Positions 18,238 through 26,447 of a DNA stretch of 64,000 bases are shown in pieces. Source of the stretch: JdFR-22 sp964534325 (GTDB lineage Archaea; Halobacteriota; Archaeoglobi; Archaeoglobales; Archaeoglobaceae); contig CAZHOR010000009.1 in NCBI GenBank assembly GCA_964534325.1, positions 1 to 64,000 of the forward strand, written 5' to 3'. Below the pieces are notes generated by a model that saw only the letters and a program-made list of their open reading frames with translations, was not told the origin of the DNA and did no database searches. Both the position numbers and the translations under genes were made by a program. Each line of letters begins with the position of its first letter. The first letter of the stretch is position 1.

Positions 18238-18810
18238 ATTAAGAAATTATTGCTAGTTGTAGCTCTTGTTAGCCTACTGGCCATCGGAGGATTAAGCGCT
18301 GTTCAGGGAAAAGATAAACCAGAAGGAAAACCGTTTCAGGCTTTGTGGGAGGCAATAACCAGTTTAGAGGACCAGGTTAACGGGATAGAAGAAGATTTAG
18401 ATAAAAACTACATTAACGCATCCAAAAACCCGGACTATGTCGCTAGGGGATGTTTGGCCTGCCATAATACATACACAAACTATACATTGGTGACAGAAGC
18501 CTATTACAGATGTGATACCAGTTCAGAATGTGAACAACATCCATACCTGGGGCCTGCTGATAATATGAGCTACAACAATACTGCGGAAGCCTGTATGGAC
18601 TGTCACGATGCTGACATGAGCGATGGTGCTTTGCCTTTTTCGGATATAGTACATCCTTCACATATGAACAGCCATCACTTTAAATACCAGTATGATGGGA
18701 ACTGCTTCTCGTGCCATCATATAAATGCAACTAATGGAGAATACGAACTGTTAACCGGCAACGTCCAAACACACGGATTAGGAAAGCTCAACAAGGATTT
18801 TTACGAGTAA
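18238..18810 (+). CDS. Secreted three-heme cytochrome c
   Basis: An exported electron carrier with three CxxCH heme-attachment motifs: GCLACHNT, ACMDCHDA and CFSCHHIN. Extra His residues in VHPSHMNSHHF are typical second axial ligands of multiheme cytochromes. A coiled-coil-like stretch (ALWEAITSLEDQVNGIEED) follows the signal peptide. The start is odd. The only in-frame TTG (18250) would drop the two lysines of a perfect signal peptide, whereas an ATT at 18238, five bases after a strong ggggtga, gives IKKLLLVVALVSLLAIGGLS. I favour ATT. It stands alone, with no partner oxidase or CcmABC gene in the window. Confidence 0.82.
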   Translation: MKKLLLVVALVSLLAIGGLSAVQGKDKPEGKPFQALWEAITSLEDQVNGIEEDLDKNYINASKNPDYVARGCLACHNTYTNYTLVTEAYYRCDTSSECEQHPYLGPADNMSYNNTAEACMDCHDADMSDGALPFSDIVHPSHMNSHHFKYQYDGNCFSCHHINATNGEYELLTGNVQTHGLGKLNKDFYE

Positions 18811-18915
18811 TTAGAGAACAAATTTTATTTCTTTTTTTAATGCAGTGAATTTAATGCAGTGAACCCATCTTCGAAAAAGGAGAAGATTTATTTAATCAGG
18901 TTTGTAACCATCTCT

Positions 18916-19464
18916 ATGAATAAAGTGGGGATGGTTGTCTTACTGGTTTTGGCGGTGGCGATTTGTGGTTGTAGTGAGCAGCAGGATGACACTAATTCGG
19001 TTGAGCAGGCCCAACTCGGTGTAGAGCTGGGTTTTGAGAGCTTTCCTCAAGAGCACACCTGCGATGGAGATGACATCTCTCCACGAATTGAGGTTTCCAA
19101 CCTTGATACGGAGAACGCTGAATCGATGGCAGTTGTAATTGAAGATCCCGATGCTCCCCAGGGAATCTTTACTCACTGGTTGATCTGGAATATTGAGCCG
19201 ACAAACACTATACCTGCAGGGATTCCCCAGCAGGGTGAGGTAAGTGATCCTGTAAATGCTGTACAGGGTGAGAATAGTTTTGGGGATGTGGGTTATGCTG
19301 GACCCTGTCCTCCTGAGGGAAAAGAGCACACATACAATGTTGAGGTTTATGTGCTTTCAAAGAAGCTTGATCTTCCAGCGGGTTCCAGTAGAGCCGATTT
19401 TGAAGATTCCTTAACGGGATATGTGCGTCAAAACGGAGATGCTCAGGTGACTTACAGCAGATAA
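18916..19464 (+). CDS. PEBP-family lipoprotein (YbhB/YbcL-like)
   Basis: About 182 residues: lipobox AVAICGC near residue 19, then a phosphatidylethanolamine-binding-protein fold (DDISPRIEV, VIEDPDAPQGIFTHWLIWNI, GYAGPCPPEGKEHTYNVEVY). The DPDAP and GPCPP motifs are the family signature. The natural start is the ATG at 18916, since the signal peptide begins there and a TATA-like gatttatttaatc lies about 25 bases before; an upstream ATG at 18859 would add 19 residues that make no sense. The ligand is unknown. Confidence 0.88.
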   Translation: MNKVGMVVLLVLAVAICGCSEQQDDTNSVEQAQLGVELGFESFPQEHTCDGDDISPRIEVSNLDTENAESMAVVIEDPDAPQGIFTHWLIWNIEPTNTIPAGIPQQGEVSDPVNAVQGENSFGDVGYAGPCPPEGKEHTYNVEVYVLSKKLDLPAGSSRADFEDSLTGYVRQNGDAQVTYSR

Positions 19465-19526
19465 CCCTAAAGTCTTTATTAATCAATTTAGGTTAGAGTT
19501 ATAAAAGTTGAGCACCACTTGTATTC

Positions 19527-20258
19527 ATGAAGATCGTTTTTCACCCCAGGTTTCATCAGGTATATACGTTCGACCCGGCCAGTGAAGCGGGCAGGATGGG
19601 AGCAGTGGTCTCTGAGCTGGATGATTTTGAGTTTGTGGAGCCTGAAGAGGCGGGGGAAGAGGATATCCTTCTGGTCCACTCTAAGGGACATTTTGAGCAC
19701 GTGAAGGGTATGGAAAAGGTCTATGGGATGGCGATGCTCTCTGCGGGAGCGGCAATTAAGGCTGCCCGAATATCGTTTGAAGAGCCAGCGTTTGCTGCCT
19801 TACGACCGCCAGGCCATCATGCCAGCCCCAGTAGCTGCTGGGGTTTTTGCTTCTTCAATAACATAGCTATAGCTGTCAGGAGGCTTTTAGAGGATGGATC
19901 GATCGACAGAGCCGTAATAATTGATTTCGACCTCCACTACGGCGATGGGACTGCCAACACCTTCAGAAATGATGGACGGGTAGATTATTTCCACCTCCCG
20001 GGGAAGGATGTTGACAGCATTTCCAATTTTCTTTCTGAGAGTGAATACGATATTATAGCTGTTTCTGCTGGCTTTGACAGGCATAAGGAGGACTGGGGCG
20101 GCATCCTGGAGACAGAAGACTATAAAAGGATGGGGGAGATCGTCAAGAATTATGCGGAGGAGAAATGTGAAGGAAGGCGGTTCGGAGTCCTGGAGGGAGG
20201 TTATAACCACAAAGTGCTGGGAGAGAACATAAGAGCCTTCGTTGACGGATTGAAGTAG
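19527..20258 (+). CDS. Histone deacetylase superfamily (AcuC/HDAC-like) amidohydrolase
   Basis: 243 residues, shorter than classical HDACs (about 310-370). Zinc-site and catalytic motifs are kept: ALRPPGHHA, GFCFFNNIAIAV, IIDFDLHYGDGTANTF (the DLHYGDG variant of DxHxGDG) and VSAGFDRHKEDWGG. It could deacylate polyamines, acetoin-related compounds or lysines. The start at 19527 follows a TATA-like gttataaaag at 19500-19508, so a leaderless message is likely. The substrate is unclear. Confidence 0.87.
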   Translation: MKIVFHPRFHQVYTFDPASEAGRMGAVVSELDDFEFVEPEEAGEEDILLVHSKGHFEHVKGMEKVYGMAMLSAGAAIKAARISFEEPAFAALRPPGHHASPSSCWGFCFFNNIAIAVRRLLEDGSIDRAVIIDFDLHYGDGTANTFRNDGRVDYFHLPGKDVDSISNFLSESEYDIIAVSAGFDRHKEDWGGILETEDYKRMGEIVKNYAEEKCEGRRFGVLEGGYNHKVLGENIRAFVDGLK

Positions 20259-20298
20259 AATTAGGAGCAGAGCTTGTTAGAATTATTCCATAGGTCAG

Positions 20299-20805
20299 CT
20301 ATAGTTTTTTGATCATCAGTAAAGCGTCGTCTCCGTTGAGATAAAAGCTCGCCATGTATTCTCTCTCCTTGAAACCGAATTTCTGGTAAAGCTTTCTAGC
20401 ATCAGGATTCTCTACCCTGACCTCCAGATAGATCTCTTCTACACCCCTTTGCTCCATGTTGCGTATTAAGGCCTTAAGAAGCGATGAACCAACTCCTTTT
20501 CTCCTGTGCTCTTCTTTAACTACCAGTTTGAGGAGGTGCCCTCTCTCAATTATCCTTTGATTTATCTGCTTCTCCACCGTAGATATAGCGTATCCCAGGA
20601 TCTCGTTCCCCTCAGTAGCCACTAAAAAAGTACTCATCCCGGTCTTGAGGTAGTCTCTTAACGCAAAAGGTGACCACGGAATAGGAAAATTCACCCACTC
20701 AATACCGTATATCTCGTCCAGGTCATCTTCAGTGCAGGGTCTTACCTCAATTATCTTGGGTGTATCTTGCTTACCTTCCTGTCCTTCCGTATAGGTGGTA
20801 GACAT
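20299..20805 (-). CDS. rimI: GNAT N-acetyltransferase, archaeal RimI/Ard1-like
   Basis: 168 residues. The acetyl-CoA loop is VVKEEHRRKGVGSSLLKAL. The C-terminal LEVRVENPDARKLYQKFGF is the classic RimI/NatA motif, so it probably acetylates protein N-termini. I use the ATG at 20805, with a TATA-like cttacataaataag 20-30 bases before it. The longer frame to 20910 runs through the promoter and has no domain. Confidence 0.88.
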   Translation of the reverse strand: MSTTYTEGQEGKQDTPKIIEVRPCTEDDLDEIYGIEWVNFPIPWSPFALRDYLKTGMSTFLVATEGNEILGYAISTVEKQINQRIIERGHLLKLVVKEEHRRKGVGSSLLKALIRNMEQRGVEEIYLEVRVENPDARKLYQKFGFKEREYMASFYLNGDDALLMIKKL

Positions 20806-20961
20806 TAGCAATTCCCCATAGCCCTTATTTATGTAAGCATATGAAGTACATAAATTTGACCATGAAATAGATGTGAATGGGCATTTCACCGTTTTCACAT
20901 AATTTTTCATAATTTTTAATTCCTGAATAAAACCATAAATAATGGATTAAAGGTGAGTAGA

Positions 20962-22296
20962 ATGAAAAGAGCCACACTTGCGTTGGGGGGTTTATTGCTG
21001 GCAGTCATGTTAATGGGTTGTATGCAGCAAGAAGAGCAGCCAGAACCCACTATCATCACACCTGCCACGCCTACTCCTACTCCTACTCCATCACCCAGTG
21101 CGGAATTCGGGGAAGTGGATTTTAGGGTGGTTGCTGATGGAGTGACAGCACCTGTGAGTATGGCTTATCCGGAAAGCGGTGATAGGCTTTTCATCGTGGA
21201 CCAGGTAGGAATTGTGTGGGTGATGGAGGATGGGGAGGTCAGGGATGAACCCTTCCTGGATATTAGTGATAAGATGATGAGCCTGAATCAGGGTTACGAT
21301 GAGCGAGGGCTTATGGATATAGCTTTCCACCCCAATTACGGGGAGAATGGAAAGCTCTACGTTTATTATAGTGCTCCTCTGAGGAATGAAGCTCCGGACA
21401 ACTGGGATCACACCAGCCGTGTTTCAGAGTTCACCGTATCTGATGGAGAGGTCGAAATCGGCTCGGAAAAGATTGTTTTGAGTGTTGATGAGCCTCAATC
21501 CAACCACAATGGCGGGCAGCTCCTTTTCGGTCCTGATGGATACCTGTATATTTCGCTGGGAGATGGAGGGAATGCTAACGACCGGGGAGTCGGACACCCG
21601 CCTGAAGGCAACGCCCAGAACCTCTCCACTTTGCTGGGCAGCATCCTCCGCATAGATGTTGATGGAGATGAACCTTACGGGATCCCTGAAGACAATCCAT
21701 TTGTTGGTGAGGAAGGAAGGGACGAAATATTTGCTTATGGGTTCAGAAATCCCTACAGGATGTCCATGGACTCAAAGGGGAGGTTATTTGTTGCTGATGC
21801 CGGTCAAAATCTCTTCGAAGAGGTCTCCATAGTGGAGAAGGGAAAGAATTACGGGTGGAATATAAAGGAAGGAAAGCACTATTTTGATCCCGATAATCCT
21901 CAAAACCCGCCGGATAGCGGCCCTGGTGAGGGACCTTACGGCAGAGAGCTGGTGGACCCCATAATCGAGTACAGGCATCCTGAGTCTGGTGTCTCCGTGG
22001 TGGTAGGGGGGCACGTTTACGAGGGAAATAGTCTTGCTTCCTATCAGGGAGCCTACATATTCGGGGACTGGAGCTTCTCCTTCTCACAGCCACAAGGGAA
22101 GTTGTTCTATGCCACACCCGATGATTGGAATGTCGAGAATCTTCCACTAAAGGATAGAGGAGATGGAGAGCTGAATGAGTTTATTTTAGGATTTGGAGAA
22201 GATAGACAGGGAGAGTTATACGTTCTCACCAGCGGGACATCGGGACCGACCGGTGAATCGGGGAAAGTGTACAAAATAGTGCCCGCTGATATCTGA
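20962..22296 (+). CDS. PQQ-dependent sugar dehydrogenase-like lipoprotein (YliI/Asd type)
   Basis: About 444 residues. Lipobox LMGC near residue 20, a Thr-Pro linker (ITPATPTPTPTPSPS), then the six-bladed propeller of soluble glucose/aldose dehydrogenase. Signatures are DERGLMDIAFHPNYGENGKL, NHNGGQLLFGPDGYLYISLG, GFRNPYRMSMDS, VADAGQNLFEEV and NYGWNIKEGKHYF. The family oxidises aldoses outside the cell with PQQ. No PQQ synthesis genes are in the window, so the cofactor and real substrate remain open. The ATG at 20962 has aaggtgag just before it; a GTG nine bases upstream lies within that site. It is followed 20 bases later by the cupredoxin gene, a possible electron acceptor. Confidence 0.9.
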   Translation: MKRATLALGGLLLAVMLMGCMQQEEQPEPTIITPATPTPTPTPSPSAEFGEVDFRVVADGVTAPVSMAYPESGDRLFIVDQVGIVWVMEDGEVRDEPFLDISDKMMSLNQGYDERGLMDIAFHPNYGENGKLYVYYSAPLRNEAPDNWDHTSRVSEFTVSDGEVEIGSEKIVLSVDEPQSNHNGGQLLFGPDGYLYISLGDGGNANDRGVGHPPEGNAQNLSTLLGSILRIDVDGDEPYGIPEDNPFVGEEGRDEIFAYGFRNPYRMSMDSKGRLFVADAGQNLFEEVSIVEKGKNYGWNIKEGKHYFDPDNPQNPPDSGPGEGPYGRELVDPIIEYRHPESGVSVVVGGHVYEGNSLASYQGAYIFGDWSFSFSQPQGKLFYATPDDWNVENLPLKDRGDGELNEFILGFGEDRQGELYVLTSGTSGPTGESGKVYKIVPADI

Positions 22297-22316
22297 TATT
22301 AGAGGGGGTTATAAAA

Positions 22317-22967
22317 ATGGATATAAAGAAGAAAATAGTTTACTTGGTCGTATTTTTGACCATAGCTGGTTTGAGCGGATGCGCACAAGAACAGGGTCAG
22401 AACGGGATGAGAGAACCGTCTTTGACCGTTTCTGACCAGGTGATGCGGAATAATGAGGTGAGTATTGATTCAGTTTATCTGGATGAGCCGGGTTATGTGG
22501 TCATTCACAGGGATGACAACGGGAGTCCGGGCGCGGTAATCGGACACAGCGAGCTGATTTCGGGTGAGAGGGAGGACTTAAAGGTGAGCGTTTCAGGTGA
22601 TATTACGTCCACGGTACACCCCATGCTGCATTTCGATGATGGAGATGAGATGTATGAGTTCCCAGGTGACGATGGTCCGGTTACAGTGAACGAGCAGGTT
22701 GTGATGAAGTCCATGACCATTTCTATGGGAGTTATGATCGAGGGGTTCGCCTTCAAACCCAGTTCGATTACCGTACCCGAGGGTATGGAGGTGGTGTGGA
22801 TGAATGAGGACGGAACAACTCATACTGTCACCAGCAGGGATGAGGTGTTCGATTCAGGTAATATAGCAAATGGAGAGAGCTATTCATATACTTTTGGTGA
22901 GGCAGGGACATACGAATACTATTGCACACTCCACCCATCAATGGAGGGTGAGGTAGAAGTAGTATAA
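22317..22967 (+). CDS. Lipoprotein with DUF7282-like and cupredoxin domains
   Basis: 216 residues. Lipobox GLSGC near residue 23, then a beta domain of the kind found in haloarchaeal surface proteins (LTVSDQVMRNNEVSIDSVYL, GYVVIHRDDNGSPGAVIG). From residue 130 a plastocyanin-like domain follows (EGFAFKPSSITVPEGMEVVW). The type 1 copper ligands are visible as His in TTHTVTSRD, then Cys, His and Met in YYCTLHPSMEG. It is probably an outside-facing electron carrier. Its place right behind the PQQ-dehydrogenase gene suggests the two work together. Confidence 0.88.
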   Translation: MDIKKKIVYLVVFLTIAGLSGCAQEQGQNGMREPSLTVSDQVMRNNEVSIDSVYLDEPGYVVIHRDDNGSPGAVIGHSELISGEREDLKVSVSGDITSTVHPMLHFDDGDEMYEFPGDDGPVTVNEQVVMKSMTISMGVMIEGFAFKPSSITVPEGMEVVWMNEDGTTHTVTSRDEVFDSGNIANGESYSYTFGEAGTYEYYCTLHPSMEGEVEVV

Positions 22968-23196
22968 TTCTTTCTTCTTTTCTTTTTTATTTTTTGGGGA
23001 GAATGTTCGCTGTTAGTTCCCTGATAGAATTGATTATAATAATGTTGGACTTGCTTTAACTATTTTTAATAATTGTTTTAACAAACGTTATTCTAAGTTA
23101 AACCAATAATATTACCTCCCCGGGATTCGATTTTTCTCTTTTTTTAATTCGAAGAAAAATAGAAAATTCACAAAATTAATATGGGGTGGAAAACTC

Positions 23197-23218
23197 CTCA
23201 AATCGAAAAAGATTTGAG
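23197..23218. other. Hairpin in a 366-bp gene-free stretch (22968-23333)
   Basis: Arms ctcaaatc and gatttgag enclose a gaaaaa loop. The rest of the gap is AT-rich, with T-runs after the cupredoxin gene that could end transcription. No gene is seen. The hairpin may be a regulatory or terminator structure. Confidence 0.35.
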
Positions 23219-23333
23219 ATATATTATTTAATTACAAAAACAGAATACTTATCTGCTGGAGTGGAACCAATTGAAGCAACGGAAAGTTAAAGCCAAGTTT
23301 TATTTAGGTGGTTGGTGGTAAGGGGGAGTTGGC

Positions 23334-24014
23334 ATGCCGGAAGGTAAACGATTCGGTGGTGAATTAAGAGCCATAATATTTGACATGGATAACACTCTAT
23401 TCGATTTTGTGGAAGCAAAGCTAAAGGCTTGTGACGCAGTAGTGGACTTGATGGGAGCTGGTGATGGAGAGGAGCTAATCAAACACTTCTTCTCCAGCGG
23501 GCATGGTGTAGAGGACTGGAAGAACATCGCCGACTACATGGGAAAGTACGGAGTATGCCCCAGCTTGTATGAGGAGTGCTGCCGGGTTTATGACGACATA
23601 AAATTGAGACATATCGACCCCTATCCCGGAGTGAGGGAGACCCTATTGGAGTTGAAGAGCAAGGGGTTGATGCTGGCGGTGGTCACTGACGCGCTCAACG
23701 GTCACGCTATGGACAGGTTGAGGAAGTGCGGACTTCTGGATTATTTTGACGTGGTCGTTACCGGTGACATGACGGGCAAAAAGAAGCCCGAACCCGATTC
23801 CATCACACTTGCTCTCGAGAGGTTACAGATTGGTGCTGAGGAGGCTGTCCTGGTGGGCGACAGCTTGAAGAGGGACATTGAAGCCGGGAAGAGACTGGGG
23901 ATGAAAACCGTTTATGCTGCATACGGTGACAGGAACTACTTTGACGGTAGAGGAAGTGAGGCTGATTTCGTTCTCCATGAGTTCGGGGAGTTATTGCGTT
24001 TGGTTGAAATGTGA
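23334..24014 (+). CDS. HAD-family hydrolase
   Basis: 226 residues. Motif I is IIFDMDNTLFDF (nucleophile Asp), motif II AVVTDALNGHAM, motif III KKPEPDSITLAL (Lys), motif IV VLVGDSLKRDIEAGKRLGM. The helical cap after motif I is of the C1 type. Such proteins are phosphatases for small metabolites; the substrate is unknown. A gggggag precedes the ATG at 23334. Confidence 0.9.
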   Translation: MPEGKRFGGELRAIIFDMDNTLFDFVEAKLKACDAVVDLMGAGDGEELIKHFFSSGHGVEDWKNIADYMGKYGVCPSLYEECCRVYDDIKLRHIDPYPGVRETLLELKSKGLMLAVVTDALNGHAMDRLRKCGLLDYFDVVVTGDMTGKKKPEPDSITLALERLQIGAEEAVLVGDSLKRDIEAGKRLGMKTVYAAYGDRNYFDGRGSEADFVLHEFGELLRLVEM

Positions 24015-24161
24015 GTTAAAGTTAGTTGAATATCGTAGAACTTCAGCTTTTCCTGGCCTTCAGTCGTTTACTGGAACTTGATAAGGTTTTGATGGATTAC
24101 CAGCATTTCCAATATTATTGTAAAGCAATTATAAAGAAAGCAATAGCTTTTTGTATATTAT

Positions 24162-24266
24162 ATGCCTACCTGTGTGCAAAACAAGGATAAGTTATTAACT
24201 CTGGATAAGGATTTCAAGAAAATCCAGGAAGTCTATGATAAATTTGAGGTTGAAGTGATTGGATAA
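24162..24266 (+). pseudogene. C-terminal remnant of a PIN-domain (VapC-like) protein
   Basis: A 34-codon frame ends with KDKLLTLDKDFKKIQEVYDK and then FEVEVIG. The TLDKDF block is the typical last acidic motif of PIN-domain RNase toxins. The front three quarters is missing or unreadable in the 150 bases before. It looks like a decayed toxin gene, close to other broken toxin-antitoxin pieces. Confidence 0.45.
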
Positions 24267-24313
24267 TGATATAATATGGAGAGACGAGCTGAAACTCAAT
24301 TCTGACTCGTTCT

Positions 24314-24541
24314 CTAGCTCTGTATCGCCTTAGCCTGACATTCTTGAAGTTTTTTATTGAGTTTATCCGTCGCTTCTTCTGTAAGGTCATAGGTGATCTC
24401 GTTTGATTCAATGCTCGACAGAGGGACTTCTTCGATAGAGCCTCTGGAGCCAATGAGCATTACCCAGTCCTCAGTTTTAACTTCCCCATCCTGATCCAAC
24501 TCCGTTTTAGAGTAGAGGAGCACGTCCTTAACCAATTCCAT
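24314..24541 (-). CDS. Small acidic hypothetical protein
   Basis: 75 residues (MELVKDVLLYSKTELDQDGE and so on), rich in Glu and Asp, with no known motif. A TATA-like acatttaaaatac around 24570-24582 gives a short leader. No Shine-Dalgarno is obvious. It could be a gene of its own or an antitoxin remnant; I cannot tell. Confidence 0.55.
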   Translation of the reverse strand: MELVKDVLLYSKTELDQDGEVKTEDWVMLIGSRGSIEEVPLSSIESNEITYDLTEEATDKLNKKLQECQAKAIQS

Positions 24542-24619
24542 ATTTAAACACCCAATGCCTCATTGTTCTTGATGTATTTTAAATGTTTCGGTAAGCCTAA
24601 AAAATGTTAAAGGTAAAAA

Positions 24620-24871
24620 GTGGAAAACAGATTAAAAATAAATTTAGAAACTCGGGATAGGAGTATTCGGCTCCTTCGCCAGAGGGGAGCGAAGAGAGGT
24701 AAACGACGTCGTCTATTGGTTGAATTCGAGAAACCGAGCTTCGACAACTTCATGAACCTTATATTTTATCTTGAGGACTTACTGGGAAGGGAAGTCAATA
24801 TATTGACTGCTGAGGGTTTAGAGAGAATAAGGACTAAGGATGAGATCAAGCGGACTGTTATTTACGTATAA
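24620..24871 (+). pseudogene. Frameshifted MNT nucleotidyltransferase (toxin-antitoxin type)
   Basis: The frame from GTG 24620 keeps the second half of a minimal nucleotidyltransferase (LLVEFEKPSFDNFMNLIFYL, EDLLGREVNILT, KRTVIYV). The first half, with the catalytic motif, is in another frame: bases 24657 onward read IGVFGSFARGERREVNDV. Joining them needs one base added near 24709, where gacgtcg-tctattg has lost a base of an Asp codon (expected GA-pyrimidine). That Asp is part of the catalytic set. The N-terminus before IGVFGS is also interrupted by a stop. So this is a dead gene, or carries a sequencing error. Confidence 0.6.
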
Positions 24872-25031
24872 GTGGGAAATCAAGTCCCTGAAATTTGAGT
24901 TGGGAAGTCACTTTCATTATAATCAAAAGGACTTTGTAACAATCTACAAAATACAGAATAGAATCACTTATAAATCAAGAAGTTGATATATAATATAATA
25001 ATTGATGTTATTAATTCCATAGGTGTGATGT

Positions 25032-26081
25032 ATGGAAAAAGAATCAAAAAAGATATGGTTGAAAATAGAAGGTAAAGCTGTTCTCAGAAAAAATATGGTT
25101 GATGCATCCGTCTTTGGTAATGTCCTCATTGGTATGCAGAAAATAATAAATTCATTGTCAAGAATAAAATACGGTAGGAGGTACAAACTTGAACGTTTTC
25201 GCCTTTTTGTCACTGAATTTTCACCAGGAAGTGTGATAGCTACGTTAGAAAGCTCTTCTCAGGCTGATTTGATGGGAGCGATACCTTTCAACAAAGTTGC
25301 AGAAGATTACATGAATTTGACTGAATTACTTGTAAATGACCCTGACGAATTTAAATCCGACATTGAAAAGAAGATTCCTGAACCTCGTGAGAGGATTAAG
25401 TTACTAAATAATCTTAAAGAGATCTGGTCTAAGGAAGGAAAATACAAGTTAAGTGTTAATACTGAAGAGGAAAGGCCAGAGAAATTTTTGACTTTAAAAC
25501 CAGAAGTATCAAAGCACATAGAGAATCTGGTGAAAGAGTACGAGAAAATAGAAGAAATAAAAACTGAGGGAATAATAATACGAATCAGAGGTGACGACCC
25601 CAACAGGTATTTCGTTATTAATACAGTCTCCAACACATTAATTAAGTGCTTTTACGAGCCGGAAATGGAATCCGAGATTAGAGAATATTTCAAGCAACCA
25701 GTGACCATAAAAGGCTATCCCAAAAAGAAGGCAAAGACCACAATTGTTGAACAAATAAATGAGCTAAAACCCTTCACTCGTATTGAATTAGATAAGATTG
25801 GTAAGTTTAGACTGGATGAAGCGATACCTTTCGACATCTCCTATGACTCTGTTGAGGAGACTTGGCAAATAAAGAATGATGAACTTGTCTTGCATGGGGA
25901 AGGGAAACTATTTCAAGAAGCCATTGATGATCTGGAGGAGAGTCTGGAGACATTAATAGTAGGTTTTCTGGCATTTCCAGAAGATCAGATTAGTGAAAAA
26001 TCCAAGGAAATCAAGTCTAAAATATCTCAATATTTGGACATTGAGCGATACAGGTCGTACTACAGTCCTGTGGTAGCTTAG
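25032..26081 (+). CDS. Uncharacterised 349-residue protein paired with a HicA-like gene
   Basis: I do not recognise the family. The protein is soluble and charged, with a beta-rich start (KKIWLKIEGKAVLRKNMVDA, FRLFVTEFSPGSVIATLESS), a Lys/Glu-rich middle and another beta-rich part (GIIIRIRGDDPNRYFVINTV, KPFTRIELDKIGKFRLDE). The coding DNA is clearly more AT-rich than the nearby hydrogenase or chaperone genes, which suggests gain by transfer. The next gene, 11 bases later, is HicA-like, so the pair may be a toxin-antitoxin or defence module. TATA-like sequence is at about 24984-25000. Confidence 0.75.
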   Translation: MEKESKKIWLKIEGKAVLRKNMVDASVFGNVLIGMQKIINSLSRIKYGRRYKLERFRLFVTEFSPGSVIATLESSSQADLMGAIPFNKVAEDYMNLTELLVNDPDEFKSDIEKKIPEPRERIKLLNNLKEIWSKEGKYKLSVNTEEERPEKFLTLKPEVSKHIENLVKEYEKIEEIKTEGIIIRIRGDDPNRYFVINTVSNTLIKCFYEPEMESEIREYFKQPVTIKGYPKKKAKTTIVEQINELKPFTRIELDKIGKFRLDEAIPFDISYDSVEETWQIKNDELVLHGEGKLFQEAIDDLEESLETLIVGFLAFPEDQISEKSKEIKSKISQYLDIERYRSYYSPVVA

Positions 26082-26092
26082 GTGAAATATGG

Positions 26093-26443
26093 ATGCCTCT
26101 CAAGAGAGACAAAGTTATAAGAGAACTATCCAAAAAAGGATTCAAAAAAGTTGTAAGCAGAGACCACATCTACTTATTTTTGATAAATCCGGACAACCAA
26201 GAAGAAACGGTAAGCTACATTCGAACGAAAGTTAGTCATGGAGGAAAGAAGTATAAAACCCTTTCAGATGATTTAGTCACTAAAATGAGGAAAAATTTAA
26301 AGTTTGAAAACAAAAGAAGCTTTGAAAAATTCGTGGATTGTTCTTATGATCTCAAAGAGTATATTAATGATCTAAAAAGGATGGGTTTTTTTGTAAATAA
26401 GCTTACCGGAAGAAGACTACAATCTGATTCTCAGGAAGGGTGA
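26093..26443 (+). CDS. HicA-like toxin-family protein
   Basis: 116 residues. The first 75 match the HicA/YcfA double-stranded-RNA-binding fold: KRDKVIRELSKKGFKKVVSR, then DHIYLFL with the catalytic-type His. SHGGKKYKTLSDDLVTKMRK is the usual end. About 40 further residues (FEKFVDCSYDLKEYINDLKR) form an extra helical tail that HicA toxins normally lack. A ggtga lies seven bases before the ATG. No HicB gene follows; the 349-residue gene before it takes the partner position. Confidence 0.75.
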   Translation: MPLKRDKVIRELSKKGFKKVVSRDHIYLFLINPDNQEETVSYIRTKVSHGGKKYKTLSDDLVTKMRKNLKFENKRSFEKFVDCSYDLKEYINDLKRMGFFVNKLTGRRLQSDSQEG

Positions 26444-26447
26444 TTAA

